From NCBI GenBank assembly GCA_905213905.1, contig CAJMKD010000024.1, positions 1 through 36,294 on the forward strand: 36,294 nucleotides of DNA. The letters run 5' to 3'. Under the pieces are notes generated by a model. The model was given only the letters and a program-made list of their open reading frames with translations. It was not told the DNA's origin and searched no databases. Shown here one piece after another: positions 15,863 through 24,644 of this stretch. The translations under genes were made by a program, and so were the position numbers. How positions within the stretch are numbered: position 1 is the first letter of the stretch; each line of letters starts with the position of its first letter. Source of the DNA: an uncultured Sutterella sp. (lineage in GTDB: Bacteria; Pseudomonadota; Gammaproteobacteria; Burkholderiales; Burkholderiaceae_F).

Positions 15863-16519
15863 TTAGAGCAGCAGTTCGACGACCATCTGCCCGAACATGA
15901 GGAAGGGCCGCACAAAGAAGCTTAATCCCCCGCCCACCATCAGCACGAGAAGAATGATCATGCCGTAGGGTTCGATGCGGTCGAACGCCGCAGCAGCGCG
16001 GTCGGGCAGAAGTCCGGAAACAATCCGGCCGCCGTCGAGCGGCGGAATCGGTATGAGATTGAAGGCCATCAGCATCAGATTCACGCTGATGCCTGCCGTG
16101 CAGACCGAAATGAAGAACTTTTCGTAAATGCCTGCTATCAGGAGAAGCTTCAGCAGCAGCGCCCAGAAAACCATCTGGAGCAGATTCGACACGGGGCCGG
16201 CCGCCGCGGTCAGCATCATGCCGGAGCGATAGTTTCGAAAGCGGTTCGGATTGATCGGCACCGGCTTGGCCCAGCCGAAAAGCAGGCCGCCCCCGCCGGA
16301 GAGCGCGCTCATGAGCAAAAGCGCGCCCGGCACGGCAATCGTGCCGATCGGATCGATGTGCGCGAGCGGATTGAGCGTCACGCGGCCGTACATCACGGCC
16401 GTCTTGTCGCCGAGCCGCGCCGCCATCCAGCCGTGCGCGGCCTCATGCAGCGTGATGGCGAAAATAAGGGGGATGGCGTAGACGCAGACAAGCTGTACGG
16501 CATGCGAAAGTGACTGCAT
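15863..16519 (-). CDS. Site-2 protease family zinc metalloprotease (M50)
   Basis: A 218-residue intramembrane metalloprotease of the short M50/Rip group. HEAAHG (His25, Glu26 and His29 as zinc ligands and general base) lies in the first hydrophobic helix. NLIPIPPLDGG (Asn154 to Gly164, Asp162 as third ligand) lies in a later helix, and about six hydrophobic segments are visible. There is no PDZ domain, so this is not RseP. Substrates of these short site-2 proteases are mostly unknown. It heads a probable two-gene operon with the methyltransferase. Its start at ATG 16519 has only a weak purine stretch (AAAAGAC) upstream. Confidence 0.88.
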   Translation of the reverse strand: MQSLSHAVQLVCVYAIPLIFAITLHEAAHGWMAARLGDKTAVMYGRVTLNPLAHIDPIGTIAVPGALLLMSALSGGGGLLFGWAKPVPINPNRFRNYRSGMMLTAAAGPVSNLLQMVFWALLLKLLLIAGIYEKFFISVCTAGISVNLMLMAFNLIPIPPLDGGRIVSGLLPDRAAAAFDRIEPYGMIILLVLMVGGGLSFFVRPFLMFGQMVVELLL

Positions 16520-16619
16520 GTCTTTTGAAATCCTTCACTAGAAAACGACTGGCTTTTGATTTTAGCGAGACCGATCGCTCAAATATGTTGCAATCGGCAA
16601 ATCCGCCCTGCCGATGCGC

Positions 16620-17474
16620 CTATTCGATTCGCGCGTCAAAGCCCAGCGCAGTCCAGACGGGTGTCAGGTCGTTCGGCAGCGCCGGCTGTCCGCCCGGAAG
16701 CGGCCGCTTCGAGCGCTCGCTGTGCCAGTCTGATCCCGTGCTCGCAAGAAAGCCCATCTGCCGGGCAGCTTCAGCGAAATGCACGTTCGCGCGCTCGCCC
16801 TGCGAGCCTGACGTCACTTCGATCGCGCGGCCGCCCGCCTGCTTGAAGGCGTCAAGGAGCGCCGCTTCCGCCCAGGCGCTCTCGTACTTGTAGCGGCCCG
16901 GGTGCGCCAGCACCGCAATGCCGCCCTCGGCGCAAATGAAGTCGACCGCCGCCGGCACGCTCGGCCAGGCAACGTCAACGCTGCAGGGCCTGCCGCGGCT
17001 CAGGTATTTGTCGAAGGCTTCCTGATAGTTCCGAATGAATCCGTTCTGAAGAAGCCAGAGCGCAAAATGCGTGCGCGAGAGATTTTCGGTCGTGCCGCCC
17101 GCGAGCGCAACGGCGCCTTCGTAGGCGCCCGGGATGCCGAGCCGTTCGAAGGCAGCGGCCATTTCGCGGCCGCGCCGCTCGCGCTTTTCGCTCACGTCGG
17201 CAAAAAACTGAGCTACGCCGGTGCTGGCAGGATCCAGGCCTAGCCCGACGACATGAATCGTCTGCCCTGCCCAGAGCGTCGAGATTTCAACCCCCGGCAC
17301 AAAGCCGATGCCGTGCGCTTCGGCGGCACGGGCAGCTTCAGGCACGCCCGCCATCGTATCGTGGTCCGTGAGGCTCATCAGGCGCACGCGTTCCTGCGCG
17401 CAAAGCGCCACAAGAGCCGCAGGCGCGAGTGCGCCGTCTGAAGCGCTGGAATGCATGTGCATGTCAACCGGCAT
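16620..17474 (-). CDS. PHP-domain phosphoesterase (RNase AM / nucleoside bisphosphatase type)
   Basis: From ATG 17474, which has AAGGAAC upstream, the protein has 284 residues and begins almost directly with the PHP metal site MPVDMHMHSSASDG. The upstream open frame to 17687 has no homology character. Further metal motifs are SLTDHDTMAGV, FVPGVEIS, IAVLAHPGRYKYE and GSDWHSE near the end. The size and motifs match the YciV/TrpH group. E. coli YciV is RNase AM, which trims 5' ends of rRNA, and a beta-proteobacterial relative hydrolyses 3',5'-nucleoside bisphosphates. I cannot choose between these activities. The gene is divergent from hslO. Confidence 0.85.
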   Translation of the reverse strand: MPVDMHMHSSASDGALAPAALVALCAQERVRLMSLTDHDTMAGVPEAARAAEAHGIGFVPGVEISTLWAGQTIHVVGLGLDPASTGVAQFFADVSEKRERRGREMAAAFERLGIPGAYEGAVALAGGTTENLSRTHFALWLLQNGFIRNYQEAFDKYLSRGRPCSVDVAWPSVPAAVDFICAEGGIAVLAHPGRYKYESAWAEAALLDAFKQAGGRAIEVTSGSQGERANVHFAEAARQMGFLASTGSDWHSERSKRPLPGGQPALPNDLTPVWTALGFDARIE

Positions 17475-17644
17475 TTTTTCGTTCCTTGATTTCAGCTGCG
17501 CTTGATTCTGATTCGAAGGCGTCGAATCTGCGCCTAGCTGCAGTTTAGGCGAGCAAAGCTTCAATCTAACGAATCCGCCGCTTTGTTGGGCGGCTTCGCG
17601 AAGAAAATCGAAGGCGGCTGAAGCGCTCGAAGGCGCTCGCAATG

Positions 17645-17673
17645 CTTGGCAAGCGCGCCTGCCGGCGCCATTC
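17645..17673 (+). promoter_or_regulatory. hslO: Candidate heat-shock (sigma-32 type) promoter of hslO
   Basis: CTTGGCA (17645-17651), a 14-bp spacer and CGCCATTC (17666-17673) match the sigma-32 consensus (CTTGAAA, then CCCCATNT) at 5 of 7 and 6 of 8 positions. E. coli hslO is a heat-shock gene, which makes the match more credible. A separate TACAAT at 17734-17739 could be an ordinary -10 box, but no good -35 accompanies it. Confidence 0.35.
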
Positions 17674-17773
17674 TTCAACAAAAGCAAACAAAAGCCGCCC
17701 GAGCAAACCCAAGGCGCACGGTCCTCGAACGGCTACAATGCCCGCCATCCAAGATTTTCCTTTTGACGAAATA

Positions 17774-18676
17774 ATGGACGAACTTCAAAAACTGCTCTTT
17801 TCCCGCGCCAACGTGCGCGGCGAAACGGTCGCAATCCATGAATCGCTTGCCCGCGCGCTCGAGCACCAGGGTCTGCCGGTGGCGGCGCGCCGCCTGGCGG
17901 GCGAAGCCTGCGCCGCGGCGCTTCTCGCAGCTGCCGCGCTTCAGTTTGACGGCACGGTGCTCCTTCAGATCGACGGCGACGGCCCCGTGCGGCTCCTTGT
18001 CGCAGAGGTGCGCAAAGACCTCTCTTATCGAGTGAGCGTCCGCATGCGGGACAACGCAGGCGACATCGACCCGAATGCCGACCTGACGACGCTCGTCAAC
18101 GCCAACGGCCGCGGCCGCTGCGCCTTCATCCTCGACATGACGGGCCGCACGCGCGACCAGCAGCCCTACCAGGGCATCGTGCCCCTGGCGGGCGCCTCGC
18201 TCGCTGAGGCGCTCGAACAGTATTTTGCGCAGTCCGAACAGGTGGAAACAGTGCTGCGTCTGGCAGCGGACGACGTTGCCGCCGGCGGCCTCATGCTTCA
18301 GAAGATGCCCGCCACGGGCGGCAAGCTTCCCGAAGGGTACGACCCCGAAGGCTGGTCGCGGCTGCGCATGTTTGCTGAAACCGTCAAGAGCGAAGAGCTC
18401 CTCACGCTTCGCCCTGAAGACGTCAACCGCCGTCTGTTCTGGGAAGAATCGCCGCTCGTGACGATGGAGGCGAAGCCGCAGTTCCGCTGCAGCTGCACCG
18501 ATGAGCGCTTCGACAACATCGTGCGTTCCCTGGGCGAAGCTGAAGCCCGGGAAATCCTTGCCGAGCAGGCGGGCCGCTTTACCGTCACCTGCCAATTCTG
18601 CGGCAAGACGAAGACCTATGACGAAGTCGACGTGAAGGCGCTCTTTGCCGCCGCGGCGCAGAAGCCCACGGCCTGA
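17774..18676 (+). CDS. hslO: Redox-regulated chaperone Hsp33
   Basis: Hsp33 is a cytosolic holdase activated by oxidation of a zinc-bound four-cysteine switch. The body matches the family: SRANVRGETVAIHESL, LLQIDGDGPVRLL, PNADLTTLV, YQGIVPLAG, AAGGLMLQKMPA and TVKSEELLTL. The redox switch is intact near the C-terminus: CSC, then CQFC 27 or more residues later. I chose ATG 17774 (300 residues) because MDELQKLLF aligns with the usual N-terminus. ATG 17738 (312 residues) is nearly as likely, and neither has a clear ribosome site. The open frame back to 17642 overlaps the candidate sigma-32 promoter and is unlikely. The gene ends at a strong terminator. Confidence 0.93.
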   Translation: MDELQKLLFSRANVRGETVAIHESLARALEHQGLPVAARRLAGEACAAALLAAAALQFDGTVLLQIDGDGPVRLLVAEVRKDLSYRVSVRMRDNAGDIDPNADLTTLVNANGRGRCAFILDMTGRTRDQQPYQGIVPLAGASLAEALEQYFAQSEQVETVLRLAADDVAAGGLMLQKMPATGGKLPEGYDPEGWSRLRMFAETVKSEELLTLRPEDVNRRLFWEESPLVTMEAKPQFRCSCTDERFDNIVRSLGEAEAREILAEQAGRFTVTCQFCGKTKTYDEVDVKALFAAAAQKPTA

Positions 18677-18699
18677 GCAAGCACCTGAATAAAAGAAAG

Positions 18700-18745
18700 C
18701 GCCCGAAGCGGCCGCAATCGCTTGCGGCGGCTCCGGGCGTTTTTT
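18700..18745 (+). terminator. Intrinsic terminator of hslO
   Basis: CGCCCG (18700-18705) pairs with CGGGCG (18734-18739). Further GC pairing occurs inside (GGCCGC region with GCGG), and six T's follow (18740-18745). It sits 25 nt after the hslO stop and before the convergent ftsB. Confidence 0.85.
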
Positions 18746-18767
18746 CGTCCCCGAGGGTGCGCTCCGC

Positions 18768-19199
18768 TTATTCTCGGCGGTCCCGCGCCTTGGGCGCCCG
18801 CAAGTGCTTGGGCGCATGGTAGAGATCCGACTTCTTGGGTTCGAAGGTGGGCTCTGACCCCGGCTTCACGTCCGCCGTGATTTCAGGCATGGGCTCGATC
18901 GCCAAGGCGCCCTTGCGCGCATCCTCCGGCGTCTCGATGCGGAAAAGAAGCTCGCCCGGGCGCACCATGTTGAGATCGTGCCGCGCGCGCGACTCAATGG
19001 CGTCCTGATTGTTGCTGAGCGAATAGAGCTCGGCGGCGAGCGCTTCATTGGCGGCGCGCAGACGGTTGTTTTCCGCGCGCTGCTCCGCAAGCGATGCCTT
19101 GAGCTCGGCATAGCGGAACCAGCTCGAGGGACCGGCCCAGAGCTGATACTGCATCGCGCCGATGCCGAGCGCGAGGATGAGGATGTAGAACCTGATCAT
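18768..19199 (-). CDS. ftsB: Cell division protein FtsB
   Basis: A 143-residue bitopic membrane protein of the divisome, partner of FtsL and FtsQ. One transmembrane helix (about 3-22, FYILILALGIGAMQYQLWAG) is followed by a coiled coil (about 30-75, rich in AEQRAENNRLRAANEALAAELYSL). The conserved segment IESRARHDLNMVRPGELLFRI follows, where FtsB meets FtsQ. The C-terminal tail (about 95-143) is longer than in E. coli FtsB (about 103 residues in total) and is charged and probably disordered. Immediate placement after eno on the same strand, 39 bp apart, is the classical order and supports the call. Confidence 0.92.
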   Translation of the reverse strand: MIRFYILILALGIGAMQYQLWAGPSSWFRYAELKASLAEQRAENNRLRAANEALAAELYSLSNNQDAIESRARHDLNMVRPGELLFRIETPEDARKGALAIEPMPEITADVKPGSEPTFEPKKSDLYHAPKHLRAPKARDRRE

Positions 19200-19238
19200 G
19201 TCCGAAGACGGATCGCGGAAGTGGTCCTCTGCCGTCCG

Positions 19239-20528
19239 TTAGCCGCGGATCGAATAAAACGCGGCGCGGCCCGGATAGCAGGCCGCTTCGCCGAGCTCTT
19301 CTTCGATGCGAAGCAGCTGGTTGTATTTGGCCATGCGGTCGGAGCGGCTCATCGAGCCGGTCTTGATCTGGCCCGCATTGAGGCCGACGGCGATGTCGGC
19401 GATCGTGCTGTCCTCGCTTTCGCCCGAGCGGTGCGAAACAACAGCGGTGTAGCCCGCGCGCTTGGCCATTTCGATTGCTTCGAAGGTTTCCGTGAGCGTG
19501 CCGATCTGGTTGACCTTGATGAGGATCGAATTCGCAACGCCCTTTTCGATGCCTTCGCGAAGAATCTTCGGATTCGTGACGAAGAGGTCGTCGCCCACGA
19601 GCTGCACGCGGCTGCCGAGCGCATCGGTGAGCTTCTTCCAGCCGTCCCAGTCGCCTTCGGCCATGCCGTCTTCGATCGAGATGATCGGATAGCGGTCGCA
19701 CCAGCCCTTGAGCACTTCAATCCATTCGTCGGCGGTGAGCGCCTTGCCCGAGGACTTCTTCATCACGTAGTGCGTGCCGTCGTAGAACTCCGAGCTCGCG
19801 CAGTCGAGCGCAATGAGAATGTCCTTGCCCGGTTCGTAGCCTGCGTTCTTCGCGGCTTCGAGGATGAGCTCGATCGCTTCTTCATGCGAGTCGATCTTGG
19901 GAGCAAAGCCGCCTTCATCGCCGACGGCGGTCGACATGCCGCGCTTGTTGACGAGGCTCTTGAGCGCGTGGAAGGTTTCCGCGCCGCAGCGCAGCGCTTC
20001 ACGGAAGGACGTGGCGCCGGCGGGCACGATCATGAATTCCTGGAGGTCAAGGTTGTTGTTGGCGTGGGCGCCGCCGTTGATGACATTCATCATCGGCACC
20101 GGCATCGTCACGGCATGAACGCCGCCGAAATAGCGATAAAGCGGCAGCCCTGTTTCCTCGGCCGCCGCGCGGGCCGTTGCCATCGAAACCGCCAGAAGCG
20201 CATTGGCGCCGAGACGGCTCTTGTTGTCCGTGCCGTCAAGCTTGATCATCGTGCGGTCGACGCTCGCCTGATCGCAGCCGTCAAGGCCGACAACGGCCTC
20301 GGCAATTTCACCCTTGACGTTTTCAACCGCCTTGAGAACGCCCTTGCCGTTGTAGCGGGCCTTGTCGCCGTCGCGCAGCTCGATCGCTTCGCGAACGCCC
20401 GTCGAGGCGCCCGAAGGGACGATCGCGCGGCCGAATGCGCCCGTTTCGAGCACAACCTCGGCTTCAACGGTCGGATTGCCGCGGCTGTCGAGAACTTCGC
20501 GGGCATGGACATCAATAATGGCGCTCAT
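19239..20528 (-). CDS. eno: Enolase
   Basis: A complete 429-residue enolase that converts 2-phosphoglycerate to phosphoenolpyruvate and is often a degradosome partner of RNase E. Signatures seen: AREVLDSRGNPTVEAEV at the N-terminus, the SGASTG flexible loop, NVINGGAHANNNLDLQEFM, DEGGFAP, the magnesium ligands in ALDCASSEF, SIEDGMAEGD and VGDDLFVTN, the catalytic lysine in ILIKVNQIGT, and AVVSHRSGE. The start ATG 20528 has AAGGA at 7-nt spacing. It lies between kdsA and ftsB in one probable operon. rne is about 10 kb away on the other strand; the shared degradosome link is a family fact, not something this sequence proves. Confidence 0.97.
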   Translation of the reverse strand: MSAIIDVHAREVLDSRGNPTVEAEVVLETGAFGRAIVPSGASTGVREAIELRDGDKARYNGKGVLKAVENVKGEIAEAVVGLDGCDQASVDRTMIKLDGTDNKSRLGANALLAVSMATARAAAEETGLPLYRYFGGVHAVTMPVPMMNVINGGAHANNNLDLQEFMIVPAGATSFREALRCGAETFHALKSLVNKRGMSTAVGDEGGFAPKIDSHEEAIELILEAAKNAGYEPGKDILIALDCASSEFYDGTHYVMKKSSGKALTADEWIEVLKGWCDRYPIISIEDGMAEGDWDGWKKLTDALGSRVQLVGDDLFVTNPKILREGIEKGVANSILIKVNQIGTLTETFEAIEMAKRAGYTAVVSHRSGESEDSTIADIAVGLNAGQIKTGSMSRSDRMAKYNQLLRIEEELGEAACYPGRAAFYSIRG

Positions 20529-20629
20529 GATGATTCCTTTTTGGGATTTAAGCGGTTCGAGCGGCCCTGCTGCGGGCGAAGCCGAACCCAGAAACTAAAA
20601 CAAGAATTCGAAAAGTGGATGCGGCGGCC

Positions 20630-21484
20630 TCAAGCAAGCTCGTTCTCAAGGAACGGACGCGCTTTGACGACGCGATCGATTTCAACGAGGCTTTCAAGCA
20701 GCGCGCGCATCTTGCCGAGCGGCACCATGTTGGGGCCGTCGCTCTTGGCAACTTCGGGATTCGGATGCGTTTCCATGAAGAGGCCCGCAATGCCGACGGC
20801 TGTTGCCGCACGCGCGAGCACCGGCACAAACTGGCGCTTGCCGCTTGAGCAGGAGCCGTTGCCGCCCGGCAGCTGCACGGAATGCGTTGCGTCAAAGACA
20901 ACGGGCGCATCCGTTTCTCGCATGATGGCGAGCGAGCGCATGTCGGAAACGAGATTGCCGTAGCCGAAGGAGGCGCCGCGCTCGCATACCATGAAGCGGT
21001 CCGTCGAAAGCCCGGCACGGGCAGCGGCGGCTCTCGCCTTCTCGACGACGTTCTTCATGTCGCCGGGCGCAAGGAACTGCCCCTTCTTGATGTTGACGGG
21101 CTTGCCGGAAACGGCGCACGCGTGAATGAAGTCGGTCTGGCGGCAAAGGAAAGCAGGCGTCTGCAGCACGTCGACCACTTCGGCGACGAAGGGCACCTCA
21201 TCGGCCGTGTGCACGTCGGTGAGCACAGGGACGCCAACCGTTTCGCGCACTTTCGCAAGAATGCGCAGTCCCGCCTCCATGCCCGGGCCGCGGAAGCCGG
21301 TCTCGGACGTTCGATTTGCCTTGTCGAAGCTCGCCTTGAAAATGTAAGGAATGCCGAGCGCGTCGGTCGTTTCCTTCATTTGGGCGGCAATGTCGATCGC
21401 CATCGATTCCCCTTCGATCACGCAGGGACCGGCGATCAGAAAAAACGGCCGATTGAGGCCGACCTCAAAACCACAGAGCTGCAC
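20630..21484 (-). CDS. kdsA: 3-deoxy-D-manno-octulosonate 8-phosphate synthase
   Basis: This enzyme condenses phosphoenolpyruvate with arabinose 5-phosphate to make KDO 8-phosphate for the lipopolysaccharide core. It has 284 residues with FLIAGPCVIEGESMA, FKASFDKANRTS, RGPGMEAGL, VLTDVHTADE, LCRQTDFIHA, VNIKKGQFLAPGDM and FDATHSVQLPGG. The cysteine in AGPC occupies the position that distinguishes the metal-dependent class II enzymes from the E. coli type, which has Asn there, so a divalent-metal enzyme is expected. The start is GTG 21484 with GGAGGG at 7-nt spacing. It follows pyrG by 149 bp (a GC-rich gap with a CGCCGC/GCGGCG hairpin at 21510-21528) and precedes eno. Confidence 0.95.
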   Translation of the reverse strand: MQLCGFEVGLNRPFFLIAGPCVIEGESMAIDIAAQMKETTDALGIPYIFKASFDKANRTSETGFRGPGMEAGLRILAKVRETVGVPVLTDVHTADEVPFVAEVVDVLQTPAFLCRQTDFIHACAVSGKPVNIKKGQFLAPGDMKNVVEKARAAAARAGLSTDRFMVCERGASFGYGNLVSDMRSLAIMRETDAPVVFDATHSVQLPGGNGSCSSGKRQFVPVLARAATAVGIAGLFMETHPNPEVAKSDGPNMVPLGKMRALLESLVEIDRVVKARPFLENELA

Positions 21485-21633
21485 GATTGGGCCCTCCGAA
21501 TATGGCGCGCGCCGCTTCGGGCGCGGCGTGTTGAACGGGTTTGCCTCGCAATCCCGGCCGCAGAGGCTGCGGCGGCGCTGCCGCTGCAGGGATCTCTGCG
21601 GACCGGAGACCGCATGCCAAGCGTCTGAGGGCC

Positions 21634-23277
<1,644 letters not shown>

Positions 23278-23317
23278 GAAAATTCCAACCAGAGAGAGAA
23301 TAAATTGCGAAGCGCCG

Positions 23318-23323
23318 ATTATA
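23318..23323 (-). promoter_or_regulatory. -10 box of the pyrG promoter
   Basis: A perfect TATAAT on the minus strand would place transcription start about 35 nt upstream of the pyrG start codon. No recognisable -35 element lies 16-18 bp upstream, so an activator or an extended contact may compensate. Confidence 0.5.
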
Positions 23324-23441
23324 CGAAGAATGCTCTAGCGGCCGCCGCGAAAAGGCCCGCTATTTCGGGCAATGCGTCGCGGAGCGCCAGAAGCTGCCGG
23401 GAGCTCCATGCGGAGCCTCCCCGATCGATCCATTCTAAAGG

Positions 23442-23478
23442 AAGCCGCCCGTGCTTCAAAGAGGCGCAGGCGGCTTTT
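23442..23478. terminator. Hairpin between the CDF gene and pyrG
   Basis: AAGCCGCC (23442-23449) and GGCGGCTT (23469-23476) are exact inverses, with an inner GTGC/GCGC extension. It lies about 30 nt after the CDF exporter stop and is the likely terminator of that gene. The T-run is better on the plus strand (four T's) than on the minus strand. Confidence 0.5.
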
Positions 23479-23507
23479 GATCAAACAGCAATTTTCGGGG
23501 CGGCGAA

Positions 23508-24533
23508 TCAATGAAGGTCTCCTCTTTTTTGCGCATTGCCTGCGGCAAAAGATCTGCCGCAGCCTTCGCAGCCGCCCGTCCATTCCGGCTGAATCGTGAC
23601 GTGGTCAATCCCGAAGCGGTCGCGCAGTCCGGTGCGGATTTCGTTCAGAATCGTCGGCCAGCATCGCGACGAAGAAATCCGCACATGGCACTGCAGCGCC
23701 GGATGCCCCGGACTCATCGTCCAGACGTGCAGATCGTGAACATGGGTGACATCGGGCACCGATGAGATGAATTCGCCCACCGCAACGTACTCAACACCTT
23801 CGGGCGTGCTGTCAAGAAGCACGCGAACGGAGTCGCGAAGAATGGCATAAGTCGCATGCAGGAGCATCACGCCCACGAACATGGAGAGAATCGGGTCGAT
23901 GATGGCCGGGCCGCCCGCAAGGATGATCCCGCCCGCAGCAATCGCTGCAACCGAGCCGAGCAGGTCGCCCATGACGTGCAGGAGCGCTGCGCGCGTATTC
24001 ATGTTCTTCTTGTCGCGCGAGAGCGACCAGGCAACAGCCATATTGATGACAAGGCCCGCAAAGGCAATGAGCATCACGCTGCCGCCCGACACAGGGGGCG
24101 GCGTCTGAATGCGCTCGAAGGCTTCGACAAAGAGCCAGATGACGACGCAGAGCATTACGATCCCGTTGACGAATGCCGCAATGACCTCAACGCGCCCGTG
24201 CCCGAAGTTGTGCACATCGTCGGCCCCTTTGGAGGCGATTCGATTGGCGATGAGCGCAAAGAGCAGGCTTGCCGAATCCGTCACCATATGGCCGGCGTCG
24301 CCGATGAGCGCGAGCGAATTCGCCCAAAGGCCGCCGAAAAGCTCGATCGCTGAGAAGCTGAAGGTGAGGAGCACCGCAAAGCCCAGCACGGAAAGGCGCG
24401 TCTTCTCCGCGGCATGCTTATAGGCGCTGTCGCCTTCTTCGTGCGCGTAGAACTCGCGCTCGCGCGCCGTAGTAAGCTCTGCGGCTTTGTCTTCTGCGGC
24501 TTTGTCTTTTTCCTGCAGTTGCTGCGCCGGCAT
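23508..24533 (-). CDS. Cation diffusion facilitator metal exporter
   Basis: A 341-residue inner-membrane divalent-cation/proton antiporter of the CDF family. An N-terminal charged, Ala/Lys/Glu-rich region (1-45) precedes six hydrophobic helices. The transport site residues are clear: HMVTD in helix 2 (His82, Asp86) and HVMGD in helix 5 (His186, Asp190), which favours zinc. FGHGRVEVIAAFVNG follows helix 2. The cytoplasmic C-terminal domain (about 245-325) includes VTHVHDLHVWTMSPGHPALQCHVRI. A terminal C-E-G-C pair (322-325) could bind an extra metal. AGGAG lies at good spacing before ATG 24533. A large palindrome sits in its 5' leader. Confidence 0.9.
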   Translation of the reverse strand: MPAQQLQEKDKAAEDKAAELTTAREREFYAHEEGDSAYKHAAEKTRLSVLGFAVLLTFSFSAIELFGGLWANSLALIGDAGHMVTDSASLLFALIANRIASKGADDVHNFGHGRVEVIAAFVNGIVMLCVVIWLFVEAFERIQTPPPVSGGSVMLIAFAGLVINMAVAWSLSRDKKNMNTRAALLHVMGDLLGSVAAIAAGGIILAGGPAIIDPILSMFVGVMLLHATYAILRDSVRVLLDSTPEGVEYVAVGEFISSVPDVTHVHDLHVWTMSPGHPALQCHVRISSSRCWPTILNEIRTGLRDRFGIDHVTIQPEWTGGCEGCGRSFAAGNAQKRGDLH

Positions 24534-24568
24534 CGAATTTCTCCTGGCTTTGTGTTCAGAAATTCCGA

Positions 24569-24614
24569 GCGCAAAGCGCCCGGACTTTGACCGTCAAAGC
24601 CCGGGCGATTGTGC
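24569..24614 (-). promoter_or_regulatory. Long palindrome in the CDF exporter leader
   Basis: The arms CGCCCGG-A-CTTTGAC (24577-24591) and GTCAAAG-C-CCGGGCG (24593-24607) are inverted with one mismatch around a single central base. GCGCAA (24569-24574) and TTGTGC (24609-24614) add an outer stem. It begins just downstream of a perfect TATAAT (24626-24631, minus), so it covers the predicted start of the CDF mRNA. It could be a metal-regulator operator, an attenuator, or the terminator of argG, although no T-run follows. Confidence 0.5.
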
Positions 24615-24625
24615 GTTATGCGTCG

Positions 24626-24631
24626 ATTATA
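24626..24631 (-). promoter_or_regulatory. -10 box for the CDF exporter gene
   Basis: TATAAT on the minus strand, in the 111-bp gap between argG and the CDF gene and about 13 nt after the argG stop. No clear -35 is visible. Transcription would begin right at the long palindrome. Confidence 0.45.
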
Positions 24632-24644
24632 TCGTTGCGCTTTT

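Noticed and set aside
15863..16519. RseP-type regulator protease
   Set aside because: The protein is short and lacks PDZ domains; it belongs to the small M50 group.
18978..20963. 661-codon plus-strand frame across ftsB, eno and kdsA
   Set aside because: It lies antisense to three clearly recognised genes and has no domain character. It reflects GC-rich third-position bias.
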